A DNA stretch of 64,000 bases from positions 1 to 64,000 of the forward strand of contig CAJTXL010000014.1 of the NCBI GenBank assembly GCA_910583525.1, written 5' to 3'. The notes beneath the pieces are model-generated. The model did not search any database and was not told the origin of the DNA. It saw nothing but the letters and a program-made list of their open reading frames with translations. This stretch comes from an uncultured Muribaculaceae bacterium (GTDB lineage: Bacteria; Bacteroidota; Bacteroidia; Bacteroidales; Muribaculaceae). Shown in pieces: positions 17,555 through 26,964 of this stretch (the first letter of the stretch is position 1; each line of letters opens with the position of its first letter). The position numbers and the translations under genes are program-made.

Positions 17555-19170
17555 TGGCGATGTGGTGTTGTCGCACCGGATTGGCGCGGATTGAGAATAG
17601 AGTCTATTGCCGGGCCTATGGCATCGGCTATGTCTTCGGCTGTGGTGCCTTGTATCCCGTTGATACGTGCCGCTATGCGCCCGGCGATGCCGTGTATGTA
17701 GACGGCTGCTACGGCTGCCACTTCGGGCATCATCTTCTGTGCCACAAATCCGGCCATCAGTCCCGTAAGGACGTCACCGCTACCTGCCGTGGCAAGAGCC
17801 TCCGTACCTGACGAGTTTACGACTATGGAGCCGTCGGGCCATATGGTGAGGGTATAATGGCCTTTGAGCACTATTATGATTTTGTGCCTGGCGGCCATTT
17901 CCAAAGCCTTGAGGACACGCGACGCGTGCGAGCTTTGCGCCCCGAAGAGGCGGTCGAACTCGCCTGCGTGCGGCGTGATGATTGAGCGTGCCGGAATGAA
18001 GTCTATCATCGATGGCTTGACGGTGAGGCAGTTCAGCGCGTCGGCATCGAGTATCAGCGGTTTGCCTGCGGCAAAACACGATTTCAGGAATATTTCAAGT
18101 CCACGGACTGTGTCATCGGAACGTCCGATGCCGGGTCCGACGGCTACGCCGAGGCATTGGCGCGGGTTTTCAAAGCGTCGGATGTCGTCGGCTCCGCCGT
18201 CGGTAGTGAACATTGCCGACGGTACCGACGACTGCATGACGAAAAAGCCGCATCGAGGCCCGTGGCAGATGACACGTCCGCATCCCGAACGTGTGGCCGC
18301 GCGCGTGGCAAGGACGGCTGCGCCGAGCATGCCGTAGCTTCCGGCGAAAATCAGGGCATCGCCCAAATCGGCTTTCGATGCGAAGGACGGTCGTGTCGGG
18401 AGTACCGTGCGGACGGCTTTTGCATCGATTATACGCGTAGAGCAGCGGATTGAGTTGATTGCCTCTTCATCGAACGGCACGTCGATGGTCTTCCATCGGC
18501 CTATCAGTTCGGCGTTTTCAGGCATGAAGAACGACAAAGTCGGTCCGACGAGCGTGAGAGTGAGGTCGGCATGCACGATGTTGCGGTTTATCATGCCTAC
18601 TCCGAGGTCGGTAACCATGCCCGAAGGCAGGTCGATGGATATCACTCTCGCGCCTTGCTCGTTGATGTGCCTTGCCACGGCCTGGTAGCCTCCGCGCAGA
18701 GGCTTTTTGTATTCGCTTCCGAATATGCCGTCCACCACGATTGTGCGCCTGTCCATTTCGGGCATCGTGAAGCCGGGGCCGGGATTGATTACCTCTTCAA
18801 GGAAATCCTCGCCCGAGAGCGCTATGAATTTGTCGCGTGCGGCCACTGTGTCGGGCGACAACATTTCGCCGCCGATGTTGAAGAGCACTACCCGAGCCAA
18901 GCATCCCTGCCGATGCAGTGCAGAGGCGGTAGCGAGGGCGTATGCGCCGCAGATGCCGTCGCCTGCGAATACCAACACTTTTGCCGACGACTTTCCGCGC
19001 ATGGCCATGACTTCGGCGGCGACCTGTTCGGCCACGGCTTCAACGAAGGCCTCGCGCCTCTGCATCCAGAAGGCTTGCCTCTGCTTGTCGAGTTCGGCTA
19101 TCTGGTCGAGCTTTCCGATGGTGAGGTCGATGATGTGCTCGATGTCGGCAGGTGTGTAGATATTCTTCAT
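17551..19170 (-). CDS. nnr: Bifunctional NAD(P)H-hydrate repair enzyme
   Basis: A fusion (539 residues) of NAD(P)H-hydrate epimerase (YjeF N-terminal domain, about residues 1-220) and ADP/ATP-dependent NAD(P)H-hydrate dehydratase (about 230-539). It repairs the hydrated, inactive nicotinamide cofactors. The N-half shows VFAGDGICGAYALATASALH and VVDGIFGSEYKKPLRG. The C-half has the ribokinase-like motifs ITPHAGEFDRLFG and GSGDVLTGLMAGFVAQ. It starts 12 bases after trxA and overlaps the DUF4831 gene by four bases, so it is in an operon. Confidence 0.95.
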   Translation of the reverse strand: MKNIYTPADIEHIIDLTIGKLDQIAELDKQRQAFWMQRREAFVEAVAEQVAAEVMAMRGKSSAKVLVFAGDGICGAYALATASALHRQGCLARVVLFNIGGEMLSPDTVAARDKFIALSGEDFLEEVINPGPGFTMPEMDRRTIVVDGIFGSEYKKPLRGGYQAVARHINEQGARVISIDLPSGMVTDLGVGMINRNIVHADLTLTLVGPTLSFFMPENAELIGRWKTIDVPFDEEAINSIRCSTRIIDAKAVRTVLPTRPSFASKADLGDALIFAGSYGMLGAAVLATRAATRSGCGRVICHGPRCGFFVMQSSVPSAMFTTDGGADDIRRFENPRQCLGVAVGPGIGRSDDTVRGLEIFLKSCFAAGKPLILDADALNCLTVKPSMIDFIPARSIITPHAGEFDRLFGAQSSHASRVLKALEMAARHKIIIVLKGHYTLTIWPDGSIVVNSSGTEALATAGSGDVLTGLMAGFVAQKMMPEVAAVAAVYIHGIAGRIAARINGIQGTTAEDIADAIGPAIDSILNPRQSGATTPHRQ

Positions 19171-19182
19171 GTCGTTTTATTG

Positions 19183-19506
19183 TCAGCGAGCCAGCAGTTC
19201 GTCTATCTTTGCGCGGATGGCTTCGGCCTTCTGTCCGCCGACAAGCCGTAGGTCGGTTTTCACTCCGTCTTTGAAGAACAGGAGCGTAGGGAGGCTTCGC
19301 ACTCCGTTCTCAGTGCAGAAATCCGATTCTTCGTCGACGTTGTATTTGCCTACGATTGCACGGCCTTCATATTCGGCCGCTATCTGGTCGATTACAGGAG
19401 CCATTGCCATACAGGGGCCGCACCATGTGGCCCAAAAATCTATTACTACGGCTTGTCCGCTTGCTATGGTTTCTTTGACATTGGAGTCGGTGAATGTAAA
19501 TGCCAT
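19183..19506 (-). CDS. trxA: Thioredoxin
   Basis: A 107-residue cytoplasmic thioredoxin with the classic active site WCGPC (Cys29 and Cys32) and the cis-proline loop RSLPTLLFFKDG. It reduces protein disulfides. No signal peptide, so it is not one of the periplasmic TlpA-type proteins common in this phylum. It lies 56 bases downstream of dnaE and 12 bases upstream of nnr on the same strand. Confidence 0.96.
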   Translation of the reverse strand: MAFTFTDSNVKETIASGQAVVIDFWATWCGPCMAMAPVIDQIAAEYEGRAIVGKYNVDEESDFCTENGVRSLPTLLFFKDGVKTDLRLVGGQKAEAIRAKIDELLAR

Positions 19507-19562
19507 TTAAGTTGGTGTGTTGAGGGTTGGTTATATGATTATTCTGAATTTGTTATAAAAGA

Positions 19563-22500
19563 TTATGCGACTGGGGAGTGTCGTTTGATATTATAGTCGA
19601 TGTTCAAGTCGTCGAGCGTCTGCAGGAATTGCCGCGACAGTTTTGCTTTCAGCGACGTTGAGAAGTTGAGTTTGCGTCCGATGTCGGAGGCATAGATGAC
19701 TATCGACAGGGGCACCGGGGGTGTCTCGCCGTTGGCGGTCTCGCCCGTATTGGCCGGGTCGTCGAGCAGTTCCATGACCTGGGATATCTGTCCGGGGTTG
19801 ACTTTCAGTGTTATTTCTTCTATGAGCTTACCGCGCAATCCGTCGAGCGGAAGAATGCGTTCGAGGTTGAAACGCAGGTTTGTGGCTCCTGTGGTACGGT
19901 TTGTCACCTGCCTGAACGAGCCTATGACGCATACCGCTGTGCCGGGCACGCAGAGATGCCCGAATTCGGCTTTCTGTTTCTCGAAAATGGCGAAGTCGGT
20001 AGCGCCCGAGTAGTCTTCCACTTTCACGATGTTCATTGTTCCGGCATTCGTTTTTCGTTCTTCGACGCCGACAACCATTCCGGCGAACACTATGGGCGTC
20101 GGTGTCGGAGCCGTTATGTCGTTTTTTTCTGCGGCTGTTGTTTCGATGCCGTGGTTTACTTCAAGCCAATACGGGTCGAGCGGATGAGCCGACAGGTACA
20201 TTCCTACAAGGTCGCGCTCTTTGTTTAGTTTTACCAATGGGTCCCATGAGGGCACCGACGGTATTTTCGGGCGGCTCGAAGCCATTATTTCATCGTCGTC
20301 GAATCCGAACAGCGAAGTCTCCGACATTTTTGCCTCGTTTTGCCGTTGAGCTCCATATCGCAGCAGTTGTTCGGCGACGGTTTCGCCCCGTTTGCCCACT
20401 TCTGCCGAGAGGTCTTCGCGTTTGATGCCTTCGAAGCAGTCGAAAGCGCCGGCGAGCATCAGATTGTCGAATACGCGTCGGTTCATGGCCGTTGCCGGCA
20501 CACGCTCTACAAAATCGTAGATGTCTTTGAATTTTCCGCCTTTGCTGCGAGTGTCTATGATTGTACGCACCACGTCGGGTCCGATGCCTTTTATGGCGGT
20601 AAGACCGAAACGGATGGTATTGGGCGGCGTTACGCTGAATGTAGCGAATGATTCGTTTATGTCGGGGCCTTTTACGTCAAGGCCCATTGCCTTGCACTCG
20701 TCCATATAGAACGAGAGCTTGTTGATGTCGTCGAGGTTTCGGCTCAGCACAGCCGCCATGAATTCTGCCGGATAGTTGGCTTTCAGGTATCCGGTCTGGA
20801 ACGCCACCCAGCTGTAGCATGTGGCATGGCTTTTGTTGAAAGCGTAGGATGCGAATTTTTCCCACTCCGACCATATTTTTTCGAGCACTTCTTTTTTGTG
20901 CCCGTTTTTCTGTCCGCCTTCAAAGAAGAGGTCTTTTAGCTCGTTCATCTTGGCAATGAGCTTCTTACCCATCGCTTTACGCAGCGTGTCGCTTTGACCA
21001 CGGGTGAAGTTTGCCAGCTGTCTTGACAGCAGCATGACCTGTTCCTGGTATACGGTGATGCCGTAAGTGTCTTTTAGATACACTTCCATCTCGGGGATGT
21101 CGTAGATGATAGGCTCTTTGCCATGCTTGCGCGCAATGAAGCTCGGGATGTTCTCCATCGGGCCCGGACGGTAGAGGGCGTTCATGGCTATGAGGTCTTC
21201 GAATACGCTCGGCTTCAGTTCCCTCAGATAACGTTGCATGCCGGGCGACTCGAACTGGAATGTGCCTACGGTTGCTCCGCGGCTGTAAAGGTCGTATGTC
21301 TTGGGGTCGTCGATGGGTATGCTGTCGATGTCAAGGTCGATGCCGTAGGAATGCTTGATGTTGGCTACGGCGTCGCGGATTATCGACAGGGTCTTCAATC
21401 CGAGGAAGTCCATCTTGATTAGCCCCGTGTCTTCAATCACGCGGCCTTCGTATTGAGTCACGAGTATACGGTCGCCGTTTTTGTCGGCTGCGGTGCTGAC
21501 GGGTACCCAGTCTGTGACATCGTCGCGGCATATTATGACACCGCAGGCATGTACGCCTACGTTGCGGATTGTGCCTTCGAGCTTGTCGGCAAAGTTCATT
21601 ATCTCGTTTACGGCCGGGTCGCGGTCCATTTCTACTTTGAACTCGGGCACATAGTTTATGCAGTTCGACACCGTCTGTTTCAGTTCTTTTTCCGGGTTCG
21701 ACGGGTCGTTGGGCATATGCCGCGGTATGAGTTTTGTGAGGGCGTTCGAAGCAGGTATGGGGTAGTTCATCACACGAGCCACGTCCTTTATTGCCGATTT
21801 GGCGGCCATGGTACCGTAGGTTATGATATGAGCCACGTTTGCCGCTCCGTAGTGCTCGGTGACATAGTTGAGCACAGTTTCGCGACCGTCATCATCGAAG
21901 TCGACATCGATATCGGGGAGCGAAATACGGTCGGGGTTGAGGAAACGTTCGAAAAGGAGGTCGTATTTCAAAGGGTCGATTTGCGTGATGCCGAGGCAAT
22001 ATGCGACTACGGAACCTGCGGCAGACCCACGGCCGGGACCTATGCTGACACCCATCTGGCGACCTACGCGGATGAAGTCTTCCACAATCAGGAAGTATCC
22101 GGGAAAGCCCATGGTCTTCATTATGTGCAGTTCGAAGCGTATGCGGTCGTCGATTTCCTTGTCGAGAGGCATTTCATAGCGCTTTGCGGCACCTTCGTAA
22201 GTGATTTTGCGCAGGTAGTCGGCTTCGAATTTGATGCGGTATAGTTTTTCGTAACCGCCAAGACGTGCGATTTTTTTGTGAGCTTCTTCTTCCGACATCA
22301 CCACATTGCCGTTTTCGTCTTGGGTGAATTCGTCGAAAAGTTCCTTTTCGGAGATACGCTGCCGGTATTCTTCTTCAGTGCCGAAATCGGCCGGGATGGC
22401 GAAGTTTGGCATGATTGGTGCGTGGTCGATGTCGTATTCCTCGACTTTTTCGGCTATTTCGAGTGTGTTGGCAAGCGCTTCGGGCATGTCGGAGAAAGCC

Positions 22501-23399
22501 TGCTCCATCTCGGAGGTTGTTTTGAACCATTCCTGTTTGGAATAGAGCATGCGGTTTTCGTCGTTGACATAATGGTTTGTAGCCAAGCAAATGAGCCGGT
22601 CGTGGGCCTCGGCATCGGCTTCGTCGACGAAATGCACATCGTTTGAGCAGATGACTTTCACGTTGTGCTTCCGGGCAAGTTCGAGCAGTTGCGGCTCTAT
22701 GGCTTTCTGCAACTGATATGTCTCATGGTTCGCTTTGGGCTTTGTGGCCTTGTGCCGTTGCAGCTCTATGTAGTAGTCGTCGCCGAACGTTTCTTTCCAC
22801 CATGCCACAGCCTTGTCGGCGGCATCGAAGTCGCCGGCTGTAAGCAGTCGCGGTATTTCGCCGCCGAGGCATGCCGAACATATTATCAGCCCTTCGCGGT
22901 GTGCTGCAAGCTGTTGCTTGTCGGTTCGCGGATGTGAGTAGAATCCTTCAGTCCAAGCCTGCGACACGAGTTTGATAAGGTTTTTGTATCCTTTCTCGTT
23001 TTTTGCCAGCACGACAAGATGCCTGCCGGTGTCGCGCTTGTCGACGCGTTCGGTGAGCGACTTTGATGCAACATACATCTCGCATCCGATGATTGGTTTG
23101 AGGTGGCGTTTTTTTGCCGCCTCCAGCTCGGTCTTTGCCGCACCGATAGCTTCGGCATCGCCTTTTTCTTCGGCTTCGGCGAGTGCTTCTTTTGCTTTTG
23201 CGACGCTCTCCTTCACTTTTTTGTTGTGCTTCTTCACGTCGTTGAAAAAAGCTTTTATGCCGAACATGTTGCCGTGGTCGGTAATGGCCAGGGCCGGCAT
23301 GCCGTCGGCCACGGCCTTTTTGATGAGGCCTGAGACAGACGAAAGCCCGTCGAGAAGAGAGTAGGAGGTATGAACGTGAAGATGTACGAAGTTCGACAT
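19563..23399 (-). CDS. dnaE: DNA polymerase III alpha subunit
   Basis: Replicative polymerase catalytic subunit (1278 residues). Domains in order are an N-terminal PHP domain (FVHLHVHTSYSLLDGLSS), a C-family polymerase core with GPGRGSAAGSVVAYCLG and the catalytic PDIDVDFDDDGRE, helix-hairpin-helix segments, and an OB-fold (PIVFAGMVVGVEERKTNAG). A Lys/Glu/Ala-rich helical insertion interrupts the PHP domain at about residues 57-99. This appears to be a lineage feature. A TAACTTTG box lies at 23461-23468. It probably leads the run dnaE-trxA-nnr-DUF4831-TPR-methyltransferase. Confidence 0.97.
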   Translation of the reverse strand: MSNFVHLHVHTSYSLLDGLSSVSGLIKKAVADGMPALAITDHGNMFGIKAFFNDVKKHNKKVKESVAKAKEALAEAEEKGDAEAIGAAKTELEAAKKRHLKPIIGCEMYVASKSLTERVDKRDTGRHLVVLAKNEKGYKNLIKLVSQAWTEGFYSHPRTDKQQLAAHREGLIICSACLGGEIPRLLTAGDFDAADKAVAWWKETFGDDYYIELQRHKATKPKANHETYQLQKAIEPQLLELARKHNVKVICSNDVHFVDEADAEAHDRLICLATNHYVNDENRMLYSKQEWFKTTSEMEQAFSDMPEALANTLEIAEKVEEYDIDHAPIMPNFAIPADFGTEEEYRQRISEKELFDEFTQDENGNVVMSEEEAHKKIARLGGYEKLYRIKFEADYLRKITYEGAAKRYEMPLDKEIDDRIRFELHIMKTMGFPGYFLIVEDFIRVGRQMGVSIGPGRGSAAGSVVAYCLGITQIDPLKYDLLFERFLNPDRISLPDIDVDFDDDGRETVLNYVTEHYGAANVAHIITYGTMAAKSAIKDVARVMNYPIPASNALTKLIPRHMPNDPSNPEKELKQTVSNCINYVPEFKVEMDRDPAVNEIMNFADKLEGTIRNVGVHACGVIICRDDVTDWVPVSTAADKNGDRILVTQYEGRVIEDTGLIKMDFLGLKTLSIIRDAVANIKHSYGIDLDIDSIPIDDPKTYDLYSRGATVGTFQFESPGMQRYLRELKPSVFEDLIAMNALYRPGPMENIPSFIARKHGKEPIIYDIPEMEVYLKDTYGITVYQEQVMLLSRQLANFTRGQSDTLRKAMGKKLIAKMNELKDLFFEGGQKNGHKKEVLEKIWSEWEKFASYAFNKSHATCYSWVAFQTGYLKANYPAEFMAAVLSRNLDDINKLSFYMDECKAMGLDVKGPDINESFATFSVTPPNTIRFGLTAIKGIGPDVVRTIIDTRSKGGKFKDIYDFVERVPATAMNRRVFDNLMLAGAFDCFEGIKREDLSAEVGKRGETVAEQLLRYGAQRQNEAKMSETSLFGFDDDEIMASSRPKIPSVPSWDPLVKLNKERDLVGMYLSAHPLDPYWLEVNHGIETTAAEKNDITAPTPTPIVFAGMVVGVEERKTNAGTMNIVKVEDYSGATDFAIFEKQKAEFGHLCVPGTAVCVIGSFRQVTNRTTGATNLRFNLERILPLDGLRGKLIEEITLKVNPGQISQVMELLDDPANTGETANGETPPVPLSIVIYASDIGRKLNFSTSLKAKLSRQFLQTLDDLNIDYNIKRHSPVA

Positions 23400-23460
23400 A
23401 TGGTGATAGTATTCAGAAGTGTAGTGAAGACTCCGCGTCGGAGAGCTTTTTACGAAAGCC

Positions 23461-23468
23461 CAAAGTTA
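23461..23468 (-). promoter_or_regulatory. -7 promoter box of dnaE (TAACTTTG)
   Basis: It matches TAnnTTTG on the minus strand, 61 bases before the dnaE ATG at 23399. I see no TTTG at the right distance for a -33 box. Confidence 0.5.
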
Positions 23469-23524
23469 CTAAATTTTCCCGATACGTCCTTAAAAACAAA
23501 CGCATGTTTTTTGCGTTTCGGGTA

Positions 23525-23556
23525 TTTGCGTATGATGTCGGAAAAGACTATTTTTG
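23525..23556 (+). promoter_or_regulatory. Glycosyltransferase promoter (TTTG, 20 bases, TATTTTTG)
   Basis: -33 TTTG (23525-23528) and -7 TATTTTTG (23549-23556) are exactly 20 bases apart, a full consensus match. The -7 box ends 8 bases before the ATG at 23565. The promoter rules out the longer upstream open frame as the main product. Confidence 0.7.
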
Positions 23557-23564
23557 CATTTGCT

Positions 23565-24464
23565 ATGGATAAGAACTTGCCGACTATCACAGTTGTAATC
23601 CCGGTTTATAACCGGGAAACGCTTGTCGGGCGTACTCTTGCATCGGTTTCGGCACAGACGGCACGAGACTTCTGTGTGATATTGGTAGATAACGGCTCAA
23701 CCGACAATAGCCTTGATGTCTTGAAGCAATGGGCATCTAAACAGACTTTTGAAGTAAGGGTTCTGACGGAGCCACGTCGTGGAGCTGCGTCGGCCCGTCA
23801 GACGGGTCTTGAAGCCGTCAGAACGCCGTGGTGCATGTTTTTTGACTCGGATGATGTGATGTTGCCGACGCATATCGCACGGGCGCTTGCCGGGATTGAT
23901 GAAAACCCGGACGCCGACGTGATAGGTTGGAATATCTGTTTCCGTGTTGCGGATGGACGGGAAAACATACAGCCGTTTGTCACAAGAGATATGCAATTCC
24001 GTTCGCTGTTCAATGGCACTACCGGAACTTTGAGATATTGTGCGCGCACATCGCTTTTTCACGTAGCCGGAGGGTGGAGCCGGGAGGTTGGCGTGTGGGA
24101 TGATATCGAGTTGGGCGCAAGGCTTATAGCACAGGAACCTAAAGTCGTGAAATTGGACGGGACTCCGACTGTCGCCGTGTATATCGGACAGGATTCTATG
24201 AGCTGTGGCGAGCAGGCTTCGAACATTGAGGTCCTTGACCGTGCGCTTGTGCGTATCGGAAATACTCTCGGCCCGTCGAAGACGCATTGGCTTGAACTTA
24301 AAAGGGTTCTGGTGGCGGCAAAAAGCTCCAAGGCTGATGGTGATGCGCTTATGCGCCGTATTCTTGCCAGAAATGACAGGTACAGATGGCTATACAGGTT
24401 TGCATATGCCTACACCCGTTGCGGAGGCCGAGGCATCGCACGTATCCTGCGTCCTTTGTTGTAG
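23565..24464 (+). CDS. Family 2 glycosyltransferase
   Basis: A 299-residue GT-A type enzyme that transfers a sugar from a nucleotide donor, probably to a surface glycan. The fold signature is clear: ITVVIPVYNRETLVGRTLAS at the N-terminus, DNGSTDNSLDVL, and the metal-binding DSDD in MFFDSDDVMLP. The open frame extends upstream to 23370, but I start at 23565 (MDKNLPTI) because a full promoter lies inside the extension and the family fold begins right there. It stands alone between divergent dnaE and convergent folK; its last 75 bases overlap folK. Acceptor and donor are unknown. Confidence 0.85.
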   Translation: MDKNLPTITVVIPVYNRETLVGRTLASVSAQTARDFCVILVDNGSTDNSLDVLKQWASKQTFEVRVLTEPRRGAASARQTGLEAVRTPWCMFFDSDDVMLPTHIARALAGIDENPDADVIGWNICFRVADGRENIQPFVTRDMQFRSLFNGTTGTLRYCARTSLFHVAGGWSREVGVWDDIELGARLIAQEPKVVKLDGTPTVAVYIGQDSMSCGEQASNIEVLDRALVRIGNTLGPSKTHWLELKRVLVAAKSSKADGDALMRRILARNDRYRWLYRFAYAYTRCGGRGIARILRPLL

Positions 24465-24824
24465 CAGGCCGATGCCTTTTCTGAAATAAGCAGACGCGGC
24501 GTCGGCCGGACGTATCGTTGTGCCGTTCCATACTACGATGTCGATATCTACCGCCACAAGCGGATCTGCATCTGCTTCGTTGCGTACGCGTGTCTGATAC
24601 TCTTTCGTAATGCTCGTGAGCGACTCATAGGTGAGCTTTGTTTCCATTATCACTATGCGGTTCAGATATGGTGCCGCGTCGCCTGTAAATTCGGGGTTTG
24701 TCGGGTATAGTGGTGTCGATGTCACGATGCTCCCCATTTTTTCGAGCATTTTATAAGCTTCGCCGAGGCGAGCCGTGGCATCGGGCGTGTTGGCTCCCAG
24801 GCAGATAGTAGTGCGGTTAGGCAT
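24390..24824 (-). CDS. folK: 6-hydroxymethyl-dihydropterin pyrophosphokinase
   Basis: Folate-pathway enzyme (144 residues) that moves pyrophosphate from ATP to 6-hydroxymethyl-7,8-dihydropterin. It shows CLGANTPDATARLGEAYKML at the N-terminus, TPLYPTNP, YLNRIVIMET and the catalytic Asp pair in PLVAVDIDIVVW. Its start overlaps the end of tex by 8 bases, so it is last in the surA-to-folK run. The tail overlaps the convergent glycosyltransferase gene, and the last 25 or so residues are less conserved. folB, the neighbouring pathway step, lies in a separate operon at 36986. Confidence 0.88.
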   Translation of the reverse strand: MPNRTTICLGANTPDATARLGEAYKMLEKMGSIVTSTPLYPTNPEFTGDAAPYLNRIVIMETKLTYESLTSITKEYQTRVRNEADADPLVAVDIDIVVWNGTTIRPADAASAYFRKGIGLLQQRTQDTCDASASATGVGICKPV

Positions 24825-26964
24825 CTTTCAGAGACAGGCTTATGCGTCGACGTGTAGGGTCGATGTCTATTATTTTCACGTTGATTTGTTGGCCGAGCCT
24901 AAGTACGTCGCCTACCGCTGCGACACGTTTGTGCGACAGCTGTGATATGTGCAACAGTCCGTTTTCCTTTATGCCGAGGTCTATGAAGGCGCCGAATGCC
25001 GTAATGTTGTTGACAATCCCGGGGACTGTCATGCCTATTTTCAAATCTTCAAAAGCTTCAGCGGCAGGGATGAAGGCATCTGCATTGTCGTCGGTTCGAG
25101 GGTCTCGTCCGGGTTTGCGAAGTTCGGCTATGATGTCGGTTATTGTTTCGCGCCCGGCTATTCCGTTTTCGACGAGTGCGTCTACATCGATACTGTCGAG
25201 TGCAGAGCTGTTGGCTTGAAGGTCTTTGGCTTTAAGGCCTACCGATTTTGCCATTACGTCTACCGTACTATAGCTTTCAGGGTGTATGCCGGTGTTGTCA
25301 AGAGGTTCTTTTCCATCGGGTATGCGTAGAAAACCTGCCGATAGTTCGAAGGCTTTTTCTCCGAGTCGTGGTACTTTTTTCAGCTGTGTACGCGATGTGA
25401 AGTCGCCGTTTTCGGCACGGTATGCCACGATGGCAGAGGCAAGTGCCGGCCCTATTCCCGATATATAGGACAGCAGGCGCTCGGAGGCTGTGTTTACATC
25501 GACTCCGACGGCGTTTACGCAGCTCATTACCGTATAGTCAAGCGAGTTTTTCAGCTTGCTTTGGTCTACGTCGTGCTGGTATTGTCCTACGCCGATTGAT
25601 TTTGGGTCGATTTTCACGAGTTCGGCGAGAGGGTCTATGAGCCTTCTTCCGATTGAGACGGCGCCTCGGACGGTTACATCTTTATCCGGGAACTCATGCC
25701 GTGCTATATCGGAGGCTGAATAGACTGAGGCCCCGTTTTCGCTTACTATGAAAATTTTCGCAGGGTCGATAAGATGCGAATTTTTCAGGAAACGTTCAGT
25801 CTCTCGCGATGCCGTGCCGTTTCCGAGGGCTATGACGTCGAGTTTATATAGTTTGATGAAATCTTTTAGAAGGCTACAAGAGCCTTCGACGTCACACCGG
25901 GGCTGTACGGGATATATCACCGAATCGTCGAGCAGATTGCCTTGAGCGTCGAGTGCCACAACTTTGCAGCCTGTCCGATAGCCGGGGTCGAGAGCAAGCA
26001 CGCGTTTTCCTTTCAAAGGTGCGGCAAGGAGCAGCTGACGCAGATTTTGTGCAAAGATGTCGATTGCCACACGGTCGGCTTCGGCTTTCAGCTCTGCCGA
26101 GATTTCGTTTTCGACCGACGGGCGCAGCAGTCGCTTCGATGCATCGGCAACGGCTGCTGCAATCACTTGCCGGCAGTCGTGCGACGCATTGCCCGGTATG
26201 AATGCTTTGCAAAGCGCATCGTCGAGCTTGCCGTCGGTTTCGCCTAAATCGTATTTTACTTTTATGAGTTCTTCGCGCTCGGCACGTCTTAGCGCCAGGT
26301 ATTGGTGCGAGCTGATGCGCCTGACGGGAGCCGAAAAACTGCCGTATTGGGCGAAAGGCGTTTCGGCAAGTTCGTTTTCTTTGCCCTTGCAGACCGATGC
26401 GCTTATCGATGCAGTGCGCCTGTAGCTGTTTCGGGTTATGTTGCGAAGCCTCGTCGACTCCGAAGCCCACTCGGCTATTATGTCCGAAGCTCCGGCGATG
26501 GCTTCGTCGGCATCTGCGACCGTGTTTTTGCCGGAGAAGCGTGCGGCGGCCGAACGGCAGTCGTCGGGCCGTCCGCCCATAATCATCTTGGCAAGAGGTT
26601 CGAGACCTTTTTCGCGTGCCGCCGTGGCACGTGTGCGTCGTTTAGGTTTGTATGGCGCATAGATGTCTTCGACTTCAGTCATAGTCATGGCCTGCTCAAG
26701 CCGTTGTAAAAGTTCAGGTGTCAGAGCTGACTGCTCGTCGATTGCTTTGCTGATGAACTCTTTTCGTGCTTCGAGCTGGCGTACTTGTTCGAGAGTGGTC
26801 TCGATGTTGCGTATTGCCACTTCGTCGAGCGCGCCGGTGCGTTCTTTGCGGTAGCGGCTTATGAATGGCACAGTGGCGCCTTGGTCGAGAAGTTCGACTG
26901 TAGCGGCCACGGCGCGGTAGGGTAGGTCGAGCCTCCGGGCTACGTTTGCGCTTATATCGTTCAT
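24817..26964 (-). CDS. tex: Tex-family RNA-binding transcription accessory protein
   Basis: A 715-residue cytoplasmic protein related to Tex/Spt6. In order it has an N-terminal helical region (ARRLDLPYRAVAATVELLDQG, split at ARRLDLPYRA), a YqgF/RuvC-like domain (VLALDPGYRTGCKVVALD), helix-hairpin-helix repeats (ISGIGPALASAIVAYRAENG) and a C-terminal S1 RNA-binding domain (IGMTVPGIVNNITAFGAFID). Family members bind nucleic acid and affect transcription. It overlaps both neighbours: 4 bases with the metallophosphoesterase gene, 8 with folK. Confidence 0.95.
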   Translation of the reverse strand: MNDISANVARRLDLPYRAVAATVELLDQGATVPFISRYRKERTGALDEVAIRNIETTLEQVRQLEARKEFISKAIDEQSALTPELLQRLEQAMTMTEVEDIYAPYKPKRRTRATAAREKGLEPLAKMIMGGRPDDCRSAAARFSGKNTVADADEAIAGASDIIAEWASESTRLRNITRNSYRRTASISASVCKGKENELAETPFAQYGSFSAPVRRISSHQYLALRRAEREELIKVKYDLGETDGKLDDALCKAFIPGNASHDCRQVIAAAVADASKRLLRPSVENEISAELKAEADRVAIDIFAQNLRQLLLAAPLKGKRVLALDPGYRTGCKVVALDAQGNLLDDSVIYPVQPRCDVEGSCSLLKDFIKLYKLDVIALGNGTASRETERFLKNSHLIDPAKIFIVSENGASVYSASDIARHEFPDKDVTVRGAVSIGRRLIDPLAELVKIDPKSIGVGQYQHDVDQSKLKNSLDYTVMSCVNAVGVDVNTASERLLSYISGIGPALASAIVAYRAENGDFTSRTQLKKVPRLGEKAFELSAGFLRIPDGKEPLDNTGIHPESYSTVDVMAKSVGLKAKDLQANSSALDSIDVDALVENGIAGRETITDIIAELRKPGRDPRTDDNADAFIPAAEAFEDLKIGMTVPGIVNNITAFGAFIDLGIKENGLLHISQLSHKRVAAVGDVLRLGQQINVKIIDIDPTRRRISLSLKDA

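Noticed and set aside
23370..23564. Longer N-terminus for the glycosyltransferase
   Set aside because: The added 65 residues overlap the dnaE start and a full consensus promoter, and lie before the conserved fold begins.
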